From assembly GCA_945607605.1 (NCBI GenBank), contig CALYZE010000016.1, positions 1 through 43,841 on the forward strand: a stretch of DNA of 43,841 bases. Reading direction: 5' to 3'. The position numbers and the translations under genes were made by a program. Origin of the DNA: an uncultured Bacteroides sp. (GTDB lineage Bacteria; Bacteroidota; Bacteroidia; Bacteroidales; Bacteroidaceae). A model generated the notes under the pieces. The model had not been told where the DNA came from. It saw only the letters and a list, made by a program, of their open reading frames with translations, and made no database searches. This document shows, one piece after another, positions 24,809-31,832 of this stretch (position 1 is the stretch's first letter; the number at the start of each line of letters is the position of its first letter).

Positions 24809-24835
24809 TAGAAATAGTTCATCTGTCTATTTCTA
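24809..24835. repeat. Inverted repeat with 9-bp perfect arms
   Basis: TAGAAATAG (24809-24817) and CTATTTCTA (24827-24835) are separated by nine bases and followed by ATTTTAAC on the plus strand. It lies between divergent genes, so it terminates neither of them. It may be an operator or mark the end of a short unannotated RNA. Confidence 0.4.
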
Positions 24836-24971
24836 ATTTTAACATGTCTACCTCCTACAATCTTACAAGGACCAAACAGGACGTTTAGTCATCTGACAAT
24901 CGATGTCGGAAGAGACAACATATCTACTAAATGAAACCCATGTTTATATACAAGTCAAGAAATTAAATACG

Positions 24972-24979
24972 TATCTTTG
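24972..24979 (+). promoter_or_regulatory. -7 box TATCTTTG directly before the dus start codon
   Basis: TATCTTTGC ends 5 bases before the ATG at 24985. Transcription starting about seven bases after the box would begin at or next to the start codon, implying a leaderless or near-leaderless mRNA. Confidence 0.5.
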
Positions 24980-24984
24980 CGCCC

Positions 24985-25938
24985 ATGAACGAAAACTTAT
25001 TGCCCATTCATTTTTCTCCGCTGCAAGGCTACACCGATGCTGCTTACAGACAGGCACATGCCCGCATCTTTAGCGGTATAGAGACTTATTATTCTCCTTT
25101 CGCACGCATTGAGCACGGTGAACTACGCCGAAAAGATGTTCGGGATGTAATGCCCGAAAATAATCCAGGACTACACCTCATACCTCAGCTCATAGCTCCG
25201 GAAGTCAATAAGGCGGAGCAGATAATCTCCCTTTTCATCGAAAAAGGATACCAAGAAGTGAATATCAATCTGGGTTGTCCTTTTCCGATATTGGCCAAAC
25301 GTCACAATGGAGCGGGAATGCTCCCTTATCCGGAAGAGGTAAAGGCGTTACTGTCCACAGTGACCGAACAACATCCCGATATCCGCTTTTCCGTAAAACT
25401 AAGATTAGGGTGGGATCATCCGGAAGAATGTCTGACACTGCTGTCTTTGTTCAATGAACTTCCTTTGTCTCACCTCATCTTGCATCCTCGCTTAGGCAAG
25501 CAGCAATACAAAGGTGATACTGATTTAGAGGGATTCAAGGCTTTCTACGAAGGGTGCAACAAACCTTTGCTTTACAACGGTGATCTGCACACCGTAGAAG
25601 ATATTCATTCCATTTCCGAACGTTTCCCTCGCTTGGCGGGTATCGTCATAGGTCGCGGATTACTTGCCAATCCTGCTTTGGGATTGGAATACCGACAAGG
25701 CAAGTCTTTTTCTCCTGATGAACTAGCAAAAAGAGTAGGCAAATTTCATACTGAAATATTCAACAGCTATCAAGAACAGCTGCAAGGCGGAGAAACACAA
25801 CTCCTTATGAAGATGAAGAGTTTTTGGGAATATCTGTTACCGGACGGAGACCGGAAAGCTAAGAAGACCATACATAAAACCAGCAAGATTGCTAACTATC
25901 AAGCAGCTGTTAGCAATCTGCTCGGTTCATACAGATAA
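24985..25938 (+). CDS. tRNA-dihydrouridine synthase family protein
   Basis: This 317-residue FMN enzyme reduces uridine in the D-loop of tRNA. It has the family start FSPLQGYTDAAYRQ (10-23), the active-site Cys98 in VNINLGCPFPILAKRHNGAGML, the flavin-binding VKLRLGWD and HLILHPRLGKQQYKG blocks, the ..LYNGDLHTVED strand, and a GIVIGRGLLANPAL phosphate-binding segment. The C-terminal helical tRNA-binding part is present but short. Bacteria usually have DusA, DusB or DusC; the subtype cannot be set by eye. The start is fixed by the protein's N-terminus, although the promoter box lies only five bases away. Confidence 0.92.
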   Translation: MNENLLPIHFSPLQGYTDAAYRQAHARIFSGIETYYSPFARIEHGELRRKDVRDVMPENNPGLHLIPQLIAPEVNKAEQIISLFIEKGYQEVNINLGCPFPILAKRHNGAGMLPYPEEVKALLSTVTEQHPDIRFSVKLRLGWDHPEECLTLLSLFNELPLSHLILHPRLGKQQYKGDTDLEGFKAFYEGCNKPLLYNGDLHTVEDIHSISERFPRLAGIVIGRGLLANPALGLEYRQGKSFSPDELAKRVGKFHTEIFNSYQEQLQGGETQLLMKMKSFWEYLLPDGDRKAKKTIHKTSKIANYQAAVSNLLGSYR

Positions 25939-25988
25939 TTTGGTTTTTTATTGCTGAACCGATGAAGGCGTATAGGAGAAGAAAGTTA

Positions 25989-26498
25989 TTAAGGATATTG
26001 TTCCTCAAAAGCCTTGTTTTCTTCCTCTACGGTCTGAATCGTTTCCTTCAGTTCACTGATAGGTAAATCAAAGTTGTACCAGTCGTTATAACAATCGGTA
26101 ACGTACCATTTATCACCTATCAATTCGAAAACAACGCGCAAAGAAGCTTCAGATTCATCATAACCTGCTTCAAACTCTTTATGAGCGGCTTCATTAACGG
26201 TGAAACGAGAAGCATAGACGCCTCCTTCTTCCTCGGTCATACTGCCTTCTTTCAAGGTTTCTTCATCCAATAATGCCCACTTTTCACGAGTAAAGGGAAA
26301 AGTTTGTTCCGTCTCGCCATCGTCTTTTAACAAAGTGATAGGAGTCTTTAATGGAAACTTGACACGGGAATACTGGAATGAAGCACTGGTAGTAAATTTA
26401 TGGAGGAATGTATTGAAATCCTCCTCGGCAGCCTGACTACTAAAAGTAGTAAGCAAAAGCGCCGTAAACAGACAAAAAACGAAGTGAATTGCCTTCAT
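25989..26498 (-). CDS. DUF4348 domain-containing exported protein
   Basis: A 169-residue protein with a signal peptide (MKAIHFVFCLFTALLLTTFSSQAA). The mature part has the DUF4348 pattern: DFNTFLHKFTTSASFQYSRVKFPL near the start, PFTREKWALLDEETLKEG in the middle, and a C-terminal VVFELIGDKWYVTDCYNDWYNFDLP. It folds probably as a small NTF2-like or cystatin-like alpha/beta domain in the periplasm; its function is unknown. ATG 26498 gives a standard signal peptide; ATG 26504 adds only two residues. It has its own well-formed promoter at 26523-26556 and is transcribed alone. Confidence 0.82.
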   Translation of the reverse strand: MKAIHFVFCLFTALLLTTFSSQAAEEDFNTFLHKFTTSASFQYSRVKFPLKTPITLLKDDGETEQTFPFTREKWALLDEETLKEGSMTEEEGGVYASRFTVNEAAHKEFEAGYDESEASLRVVFELIGDKWYVTDCYNDWYNFDLPISELKETIQTVEEENKAFEEQYP

Positions 26499-26522
26499 AT
26501 ACATGCATTATTTTTCAAGGCA

Positions 26523-26556
26523 CAAATATACGATATCTCATTGATATGGAATCAAA
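26523..26556 (-). promoter_or_regulatory. Bacteroides-type promoter of the DUF4348 gene
   Basis: On the minus strand TTTG (26553-26556) is followed after 22 bases by TATATTTG (26523-26530). The start near 26516 leaves a leader of about 18 bases. The spacer is slightly longer than the usual 19-21. Confidence 0.5.
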
Positions 26557-26589
26557 AACAGCACAAAAAAATTACTAATACATAAGCCA

Positions 26590-27864
26590 TCACTGATGCC
26601 TCAGATATTCAAAACCAAACCGGCATCGCAGGCAATCCTTTTTCTCACAATACTCCTTCTGAAGTTGAAGTAAAGCTTGCGAATCAGCGGCAGTATATAC
26701 AGGTAATCCGGCACCACTCCATAAACGAGTCACATAGTTGTTCTCAGCTTTCAAAGCCTCCAAGAAACAAGTCGCACGTTCACAAAGCATTTCATCCGCT
26801 TTATGTAGTCCATAGGCATATAAAAATGGAATAACGGTGTTGATAACAATCAAATTCAATGCGTTCTCTCCCACCCTTTTTGTTCTGCGGGAAGAGGTCT
26901 TTCTGAAATTAAAATGCTCCTCCCAATAAAGCGAAGTTCCTCCAGCTAATATCTTTTTTACCGCATCTAGAGTTTCCGCTTCCATGATACGAGAGAACAA
27001 TGCTTGTTCTTTGTGATATAAATACGCAAGTTGAGCCAAACGAACATGCGGAAAGTTGCCGGGGCGAAGACGCAGAAACCGCCACTGGTCAACAGACATT
27101 GGTGTAGGTAAATCGAATTTATGTTGCAAATAGCGGAACTCTTTCTGAAGTTTTTGATGATACATATCCCGATCGTCCGTTTCTTCTTCCAACAATCCGG
27201 CCTGCCCCAGAAAGAAAGCCTCTACCTGAAAAAGATTGTCTCGATGTTTGTCCACGGAACGGAACGGAATATGATTCGCCCAAGATTCAAAGGCATCCCC
27301 ATTCAGTCCGAAACCGAAGTTGCGGGCAAGGGTAATAAAAAAAACATCTTCCCAATGCTGATTGAATTGTTCCAGCCTTTTGGAGATAATGCGTGCTTTT
27401 TGCTCAAAACGTTCTACCTGCAAAGCTGATAACCACGAATGAACCGTCAGTTGGGGAAGAATGCCGAAGATGGAATAGCATGGCGGATAAATATCCGTTT
27501 GCTTCAATTCATTATAACGTTGTCTAATCGTATCGGGACAAGGAAGTAATAATTGAGGTATTAACTCCCCATTGGTACGATAAACTTCACAATCAGAGAC
27601 ACCCACTACATGGAGAATAACAGTATCATAAGACTTATCACGATCATGCCCATGACGAAACCAATCTGACGCCTGCCTGTGTATTTCAACATTTCCCACC
27701 CATAGCGTACCCTCTATTTTTAATTTAGCATTGAAGAAGTCGGGGCCTGCATTCATATTAGGCAAACCGGGATCAATTACTTCGACCGGTTGTCCGGAGG
27801 TTGTTCGGAGCATCTCTAAAGGAAATATTTTGTGCTTCCAAACATAATGCAGTAGTTTTTCCAT
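26590..27864 (-). CDS. DUF2851 family protein
   Basis: This 424-residue protein is found widely in Bacteroidota and has no known function. It begins MEKLLHYVWKHKIFPLE, the usual DUF2851 start. A conserved PGLPNMNAGPDFFNAKLKIEG / WVGNVEIHRQASDWFRHGHD / YDTVILHVVG block in the first third resembles a nuclease-like core, with several Asp, Glu and His residues. It ends with a Cys-containing motif, CEKKDCLRCRFGFEYL. The earlier ATG at 27954 would place the divergent promoter region inside the gene, so 27864 was chosen. A nuclease role is only a suggestion from the pattern of acidic and His residues. Confidence 0.85.
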   Translation of the reverse strand: MEKLLHYVWKHKIFPLEMLRTTSGQPVEVIDPGLPNMNAGPDFFNAKLKIEGTLWVGNVEIHRQASDWFRHGHDRDKSYDTVILHVVGVSDCEVYRTNGELIPQLLLPCPDTIRQRYNELKQTDIYPPCYSIFGILPQLTVHSWLSALQVERFEQKARIISKRLEQFNQHWEDVFFITLARNFGFGLNGDAFESWANHIPFRSVDKHRDNLFQVEAFFLGQAGLLEEETDDRDMYHQKLQKEFRYLQHKFDLPTPMSVDQWRFLRLRPGNFPHVRLAQLAYLYHKEQALFSRIMEAETLDAVKKILAGGTSLYWEEHFNFRKTSSRRTKRVGENALNLIVINTVIPFLYAYGLHKADEMLCERATCFLEALKAENNYVTRLWSGAGLPVYTAADSQALLQLQKEYCEKKDCLRCRFGFEYLRHQ

Positions 27865-27890
27865 TGTTAACAAGACGTTAATATAGAGTG

Positions 27891-27898
27891 CAAATGTA
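27891..27898 (-). promoter_or_regulatory. -7 box TACATTTG for the DUF2851 gene
   Basis: On the minus strand TACATTTGC fits TAnnTTTG and puts the transcription start about 20 bases before ATG 27864. It lies 10 bases from the oppositely oriented dapB box, so the two promoters overlap. Confidence 0.45.
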
Positions 27899-27908
27899 AG
27901 AAAAAGAT

Positions 27909-27916
27909 TATCTTTG
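27909..27916 (+). promoter_or_regulatory. -7 box TATCTTTG for the dapB-lepB operon
   Basis: TATCTTTGC fits the consensus and would start transcription near 27923, giving a leader of about 38 bases to dapB at 27961. It overlaps the divergent DUF2851 promoter region. Confidence 0.5.
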
Positions 27917-27960
27917 CGACCTATAGTTTGTTGATAAACTGAATAAATACACAAGAAACA

Positions 27961-28725
27961 ATGAAAATTGCATTAATTGGTTACGGTAAAATGGGCAAGG
28001 AGATTGAAAAGATAGCCCTTAGCCGTGGACATGAAATCGTCAGCATCATCGACGTAAATAATCAAGAAGGATTTGAATCGGCAGCTTTCAAAAGTGCCGA
28101 CATTGCCATAGAATTTACCAACCCCATGGTAGCATACAATAACTACATGAAGGCTTTCAAGGCTGGGGTAAAACTTGTTTCAGGCAGCACTGGTTGGATG
28201 GCCGAGCACGGTGAAGAAGTAAAGAAACTGTGTACTGAAGGCGGTCAGACTTTGTTCTGGTCTTCCAACTTCAGCTTAGGAGTAACCCTCTTCTCAGCTG
28301 TCAACAAGTATCTTGCAAAGATCATGAATCAGTTTCCTGCTTATGACGTATCCATGAGTGAAACACATCATATCCATAAGTTGGATGCTCCCAGTGGCAC
28401 TGCCATCACCCTTGCCGAAGGTATTTTGGAAAATATAGACCGTAAAGACAGATGGGTGGAAGGCACTTTCCAAGCTCCCGACGGAGTGGTTTCAGGCACT
28501 ACCCTATGCGCCGCTAACGAATTATCGGTTAGTTCTATCCGTGAAGGTGAAGTTCCCGGTATCCATAGTATCCGTTATGACTCCGAAGCGGACAGTATTA
28601 CTATCACTCACGATGCCAAAAACCGTAAAGGTTTTGCATTGGGTGCCGTTCTTGCTGCCGAATACACTGCCCAGCACGAAGGTTTCTTGGGAATGGCCGA
28701 CTTATTTCCGTTTTTAAATGACTAA
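27961..28725 (+). CDS. dapB: 4-hydroxy-tetrahydrodipicolinate reductase
   Basis: The 254-residue cytosolic enzyme reduces the tetrahydrodipicolinate precursor with NAD(P)H in lysine and diaminopimelate synthesis, needed for peptidoglycan. The Rossmann start is IALIGYGKMGKEIEKIA (GxGxMG). The substrate and catalytic region reads SETHHIHKLDAPSGTAITLAEGI, with the conserved His pair and the KxDxPSGTA motif. SGSTGW and FWSSNFSLGVTLF also match the family. It begins an operon with two signal-peptidase-type genes and a WbqC-family gene, six bases before lepB. Confidence 0.95.
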   Translation: MKIALIGYGKMGKEIEKIALSRGHEIVSIIDVNNQEGFESAAFKSADIAIEFTNPMVAYNNYMKAFKAGVKLVSGSTGWMAEHGEEVKKLCTEGGQTLFWSSNFSLGVTLFSAVNKYLAKIMNQFPAYDVSMSETHHIHKLDAPSGTAITLAEGILENIDRKDRWVEGTFQAPDGVVSGTTLCAANELSVSSIREGEVPGIHSIRYDSEADSITITHDAKNRKGFALGAVLAAEYTAQHEGFLGMADLFPFLND

Positions 28726-28731
28726 TATAAT

Positions 28732-30225
28732 ATGAGAAAAGCAACACGTACCCAATGGATTAAGTTTGGTATCATTACCCTTCTTTACCTCGCATTCCTT
28801 ATCTGGGTCAAAAGCTGGTGGGGATTGATCGTAGTACCTTTCATTTTTGACATCTATATCAGTAAAAAGATACCCTGGGGATTCTGGAAAGAATCTAAAA
28901 ACACAGCTGTACGAAGCATCATGAGCTGGGTAGACGCCATCGTATTTGCACTGATAGCCGTCTATTTTGTGAATATCTATATTTTCCAGAATTATCAGAT
29001 ACCTTCTTCTTCTTTGGAGAAGTCGTTGCTGGTAGGCGATTATCTGTATGTAAGTAAAATGAGTTACGGACCACGTGTACCGAATACCCCCCTGTCTATG
29101 CCACTGGCACAGCATACTCTGCCTATACTGAACAGTAAATCATACTTTGAATGGCCGCAATGGAAATACAAACGTGTATCAGGCTTCGGAAAAGTGAAGC
29201 TGAACGATATTGTTGTGTTCAACTTCCCTGCCGGTGATACGGTAGCAATCAATAACCAACAAACTGATTTTTATACGCTTGCTTATGAAGCCGGACAACG
29301 TATATATCCCAATAAGGTTGACATGGATAGCCTAACACGCGATCAGCAACGGACGGTTTACGATTTGTACTATAATGCGGGGCGTAATCAACTCCGTTCT
29401 AATCCTCAGATGTACGGAGAGATAGTGGTACGTCCTGTCGACCGTCGTGAAAATTACGTGAAACGTTGTGTCGGTTTACCGGGTGATACTTTGCAAATCA
29501 AGGATGGTCAAGTCTATATCGACAGCAAAATCATCCAGAATCCGGAAGAAATGCAATTCAACTATTTCGTACAGACCACCGGCCCTTATATTCCGGAAGA
29601 TATGTTCCGCGAATTGAATATCAGTAAAGACGATCAAGCATTGATGACCGACAATCTTGGATGGGAAGAAGGATTTATGGAGATGGGACTAAACCATCGT
29701 GATGTACAAGGCAGATTAACTCCGATTTACCATCTTCCGCTCACCCAAAAGATGCATGACACACTTCTTGGGAATAAAAAATTGATCAGTCGCATTGTAA
29801 AAGAGTCTGACTTGTTCTCCGGACAAATGTATCCATTGAATCTTTATAGTGGATGGACGCGTGACAACTATGGTCCGATATGGATTCCTGCCAAAGATGC
29901 CACCATCCGATTAACTCCGGATAATTTGCCTATCTATGAACGTTGCATCGTTGCATACGAGGGCAATAAACTGGAACAAAAGTCAGACGGCATCTACATC
30001 AATGATCAAAAGACTGATAGCTACACCTTCACGATGGATTATTACTGGATGATGGGGGATAACCGTCACAATTCTGCTGACTCTCGTTATTGGGGCTTTG
30101 TTCCCGAAGATCACGTAGTGGGTAAACCCATCGTTGTCTGGTTGTCACTGGATAAAGATCGAGGATGGTTTGACGGTAAAGTTCGTTGGAGCCGCATCTT
30201 TACGTGGGTGGATAAGATAAAGTAA
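28732..30225 (+). CDS. lepB: Signal peptidase I
   Basis: This 497-residue inner-membrane protease removes signal peptides from exported proteins. Two hydrophobic segments lie near the N-terminus (about 9-40 and 63-83). The catalytic Ser94 is in IPSSSLEKSL and the general base Lys244 in NYVKRCVGLPGD. Box E is intact (MMGDNRHNSADSRYWGFVPEDHVVG). About 190 residues separate the Lys box from box E, far more than in E. coli LepB; long inserts of this kind are known in Bacteroidota enzymes. It lies in an operon between dapB and a divergent, apparently inactive paralog. Confidence 0.93.
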   Translation: MRKATRTQWIKFGIITLLYLAFLIWVKSWWGLIVVPFIFDIYISKKIPWGFWKESKNTAVRSIMSWVDAIVFALIAVYFVNIYIFQNYQIPSSSLEKSLLVGDYLYVSKMSYGPRVPNTPLSMPLAQHTLPILNSKSYFEWPQWKYKRVSGFGKVKLNDIVVFNFPAGDTVAINNQQTDFYTLAYEAGQRIYPNKVDMDSLTRDQQRTVYDLYYNAGRNQLRSNPQMYGEIVVRPVDRRENYVKRCVGLPGDTLQIKDGQVYIDSKIIQNPEEMQFNYFVQTTGPYIPEDMFRELNISKDDQALMTDNLGWEEGFMEMGLNHRDVQGRLTPIYHLPLTQKMHDTLLGNKKLISRIVKESDLFSGQMYPLNLYSGWTRDNYGPIWIPAKDATIRLTPDNLPIYERCIVAYEGNKLEQKSDGIYINDQKTDSYTFTMDYYWMMGDNRHNSADSRYWGFVPEDHVVGKPIVVWLSLDKDRGWFDGKVRWSRIFTWVDKIK

Positions 30226-30229
30226 AAGA

Positions 30230-31165
30230 ATGACTAACGGCTGGAAGATAGCAAGTGCAGCAATCGGAGTGATACTCATCGTAGTATTGCTTAGGGGCTG
30301 TGTTGCAACATCCTACCTGATTCCATCTTCAGGAATGGAGAATTCTTTGTACTGTGGCGAGCGTATTCTCGTCAACAAGTGGAGTTACGGTTTACGTTTA
30401 CCTTTCATGAAACTAGTGGGTTATCACCGGTGGGCAGACCGCCCGGTTCAAAAGGAAGACATTCTGGTTTTCAACAACCCCGCTAATCTTTCGGAACCAG
30501 TCATCGATCGGAGAGAAGCCTTTATCAGTCGTTGCATCGGAACACCCGGAGATACTTTATTGATAGACTCTCTTTTCTCCGTAATTTCCTCGGAGAAGAA
30601 TGCACCCGATCAAAAATTTCTCTATGCCTATCCTCGAAAGAAAGAGCAACAACTGGATTCACTCCTGGCCATTCTTTCTATCAAACCCAATGATCTGTTA
30701 GGGCAAGATTCTATAAAAAACATACGCAGTTTTAGCCGATATGAATTCTATCTATTGGAGCAAGCCCTAAACGGTTACTGTTGGATAGAGCCTATTAACA
30801 AGGAAGACTCCATGGAAACCTTGAAGCCTTTGATTGTTCCGGGAAAAGGAAAAGTAATACGCGTCTATCCCTGGAACATGACTTTACTACGTAACACGTT
30901 GGTTCTTCATGAAAAGAAGCATGCAGAAATCAAAAATGACACACTCTATATAGAAGGTAAACCTGCCCAACATTGCTACTTCACAAAGGATTACTATTGG
31001 GTAGGGGCAAATAACTCAATCAATCTCTCCGACTCTCGCCTATTTGGTTTTGTACCGAAAGATCACATCATCGGCAAAGCTGCTGTCATTTGGTTCTCCA
31101 AAGATAAAGAGAAAGGTCTTTTCAGTGGATATCGATGGAACAGGATATGGGGAAAAGTGAAATAA
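30230..31165 (+). CDS. Signal-peptidase-I-like paralog lacking the catalytic dyad
   Basis: The 311-residue S26-family protein starts 4 bases after lepB. It has one N-terminal membrane helix (WKIASAAIGVILIVVLLRGCV) and the family layout, but the key residues are changed. In IPSSGMENSL the catalytic Ser position is Gly35 (the neighbour has IPSSSLEKSL). In AFISRCIGTPGD the general-base Lys position is Ser100 (the neighbour has NYVKRCVGLPGD). The GDNR box reads GANN, although DSRLFGFVPKDHIIG is kept. The fold is therefore conserved while the known chemistry is not. It may be a pseudoprotease acting as a partner, chaperone or regulator of LepB, or use relocated nucleophiles such as Ser33/Ser34. 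No frameshift or decay is visible. Confidence 0.85.
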   Translation: MTNGWKIASAAIGVILIVVLLRGCVATSYLIPSSGMENSLYCGERILVNKWSYGLRLPFMKLVGYHRWADRPVQKEDILVFNNPANLSEPVIDRREAFISRCIGTPGDTLLIDSLFSVISSEKNAPDQKFLYAYPRKKEQQLDSLLAILSIKPNDLLGQDSIKNIRSFSRYEFYLLEQALNGYCWIEPINKEDSMETLKPLIVPGKGKVIRVYPWNMTLLRNTLVLHEKKHAEIKNDTLYIEGKPAQHCYFTKDYYWVGANNSINLSDSRLFGFVPKDHIIGKAAVIWFSKDKEKGLFSGYRWNRIWGKVK

Positions 31166-31196
31166 AAGTGAGAAAAATCTAATCGTACATATATTA

Positions 31197-31832
31197 ATGA
31201 AATCCGTATTCCTCTCTTCCGCTTACCTGGCACCTGTAGAATATTATACCAAATTGCTAGCATACGATAAAGTATTCATTGAGCAACACGACCATTATAC
31301 AAAACAAACTTATCGCAACCGTTGTACCATCGCTGCACCGGACGGTGAACTGGCACTTTCCATTCCAACTGTCAAGCCGAACACTCTAAAATGTCCCATG
31401 CGAGATATTCGTATCTCTGACCACGGCAACTGGCGACATCTGCACTGGAATGCTATCGAATCGGCCTACAATCACACCCCTTTCTTTGAGTATTATAAGG
31501 ATGACTTTCGCCCTTTCTACGAAAAGAAATACGAATTCTTGATAGATTTCAATGAAGAACTTTGTCGTTTAGTTTGTTCGCTCATCGATATGCAGCCCAA
31601 TATGGCACGTACCACTGAATACCACACTGAATTTGCCACAGACGAAGAGGACTTCCGTGAACGTATTCATCCAAAGAAAGATTTTATTTTTGAAGATGCA
31701 GCATTTTCCCCACAACCTTATTATCAAGTATTTCAAGAGCGCCTTGGCTTCCTCCCCAATCTGAGTATTATCGACTTGTTGTTCAACATGGGGCCTGAGA
31801 GTCTATTGGTATTGCAGCAGAGTCATCAATAA
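31197..31832 (+). CDS. WbqC family protein
   Basis: A 211-residue protein matching the WbqC-like family: SSAYLAPVEYYTKLLAYDKVFIEQHDHYTKQTYRNRC at the start, LSIPTVKPN, then ISDHGNWRHLHWNAIESAYNHTPFFEYY. Family members often sit in O-antigen or sugar-modification clusters and are thought to be enzymes acting on nucleotide-linked amino sugars or fatty acyl groups; no reaction is established. It is probably cytosolic. It is the last gene of the dapB-lepB operon, 31 bases after the signal-peptidase paralog. Its stop (31830-31832) directly abuts the stop of the convergent regulator gene. Confidence 0.82.
   Translation: MKSVFLSSAYLAPVEYYTKLLAYDKVFIEQHDHYTKQTYRNRCTIAAPDGELALSIPTVKPNTLKCPMRDIRISDHGNWRHLHWNAIESAYNHTPFFEYYKDDFRPFYEKKYEFLIDFNEELCRLVCSLIDMQPNMARTTEYHTEFATDEEDFRERIHPKKDFIFEDAAFSPQPYYQVFQERLGFLPNLSIIDLLFNMGPESLLVLQQSHQ

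Larger units (their letters stand above)
24616..24984. other. 369-base divergent intergenic region with regulatory structures
   Basis: No gene was found on either strand. The region holds a -7 box for the kinase-like gene (24697-24704, minus), a palindrome near its start site (24667-24687), a 9-bp-arm inverted repeat (24809-24835), and a -7 box immediately before the dus gene (24972-24979). The remainder is AT-rich and shows nothing recognisable. Confidence 0.6.

Noticed and set aside
25923-25961. Terminator formed by CGGTTCA and TGAACCG around the dus stop codon
   Set aside because: The arms are only 7 bp with a 25-base loop that itself contains the T-run; too weak to list.
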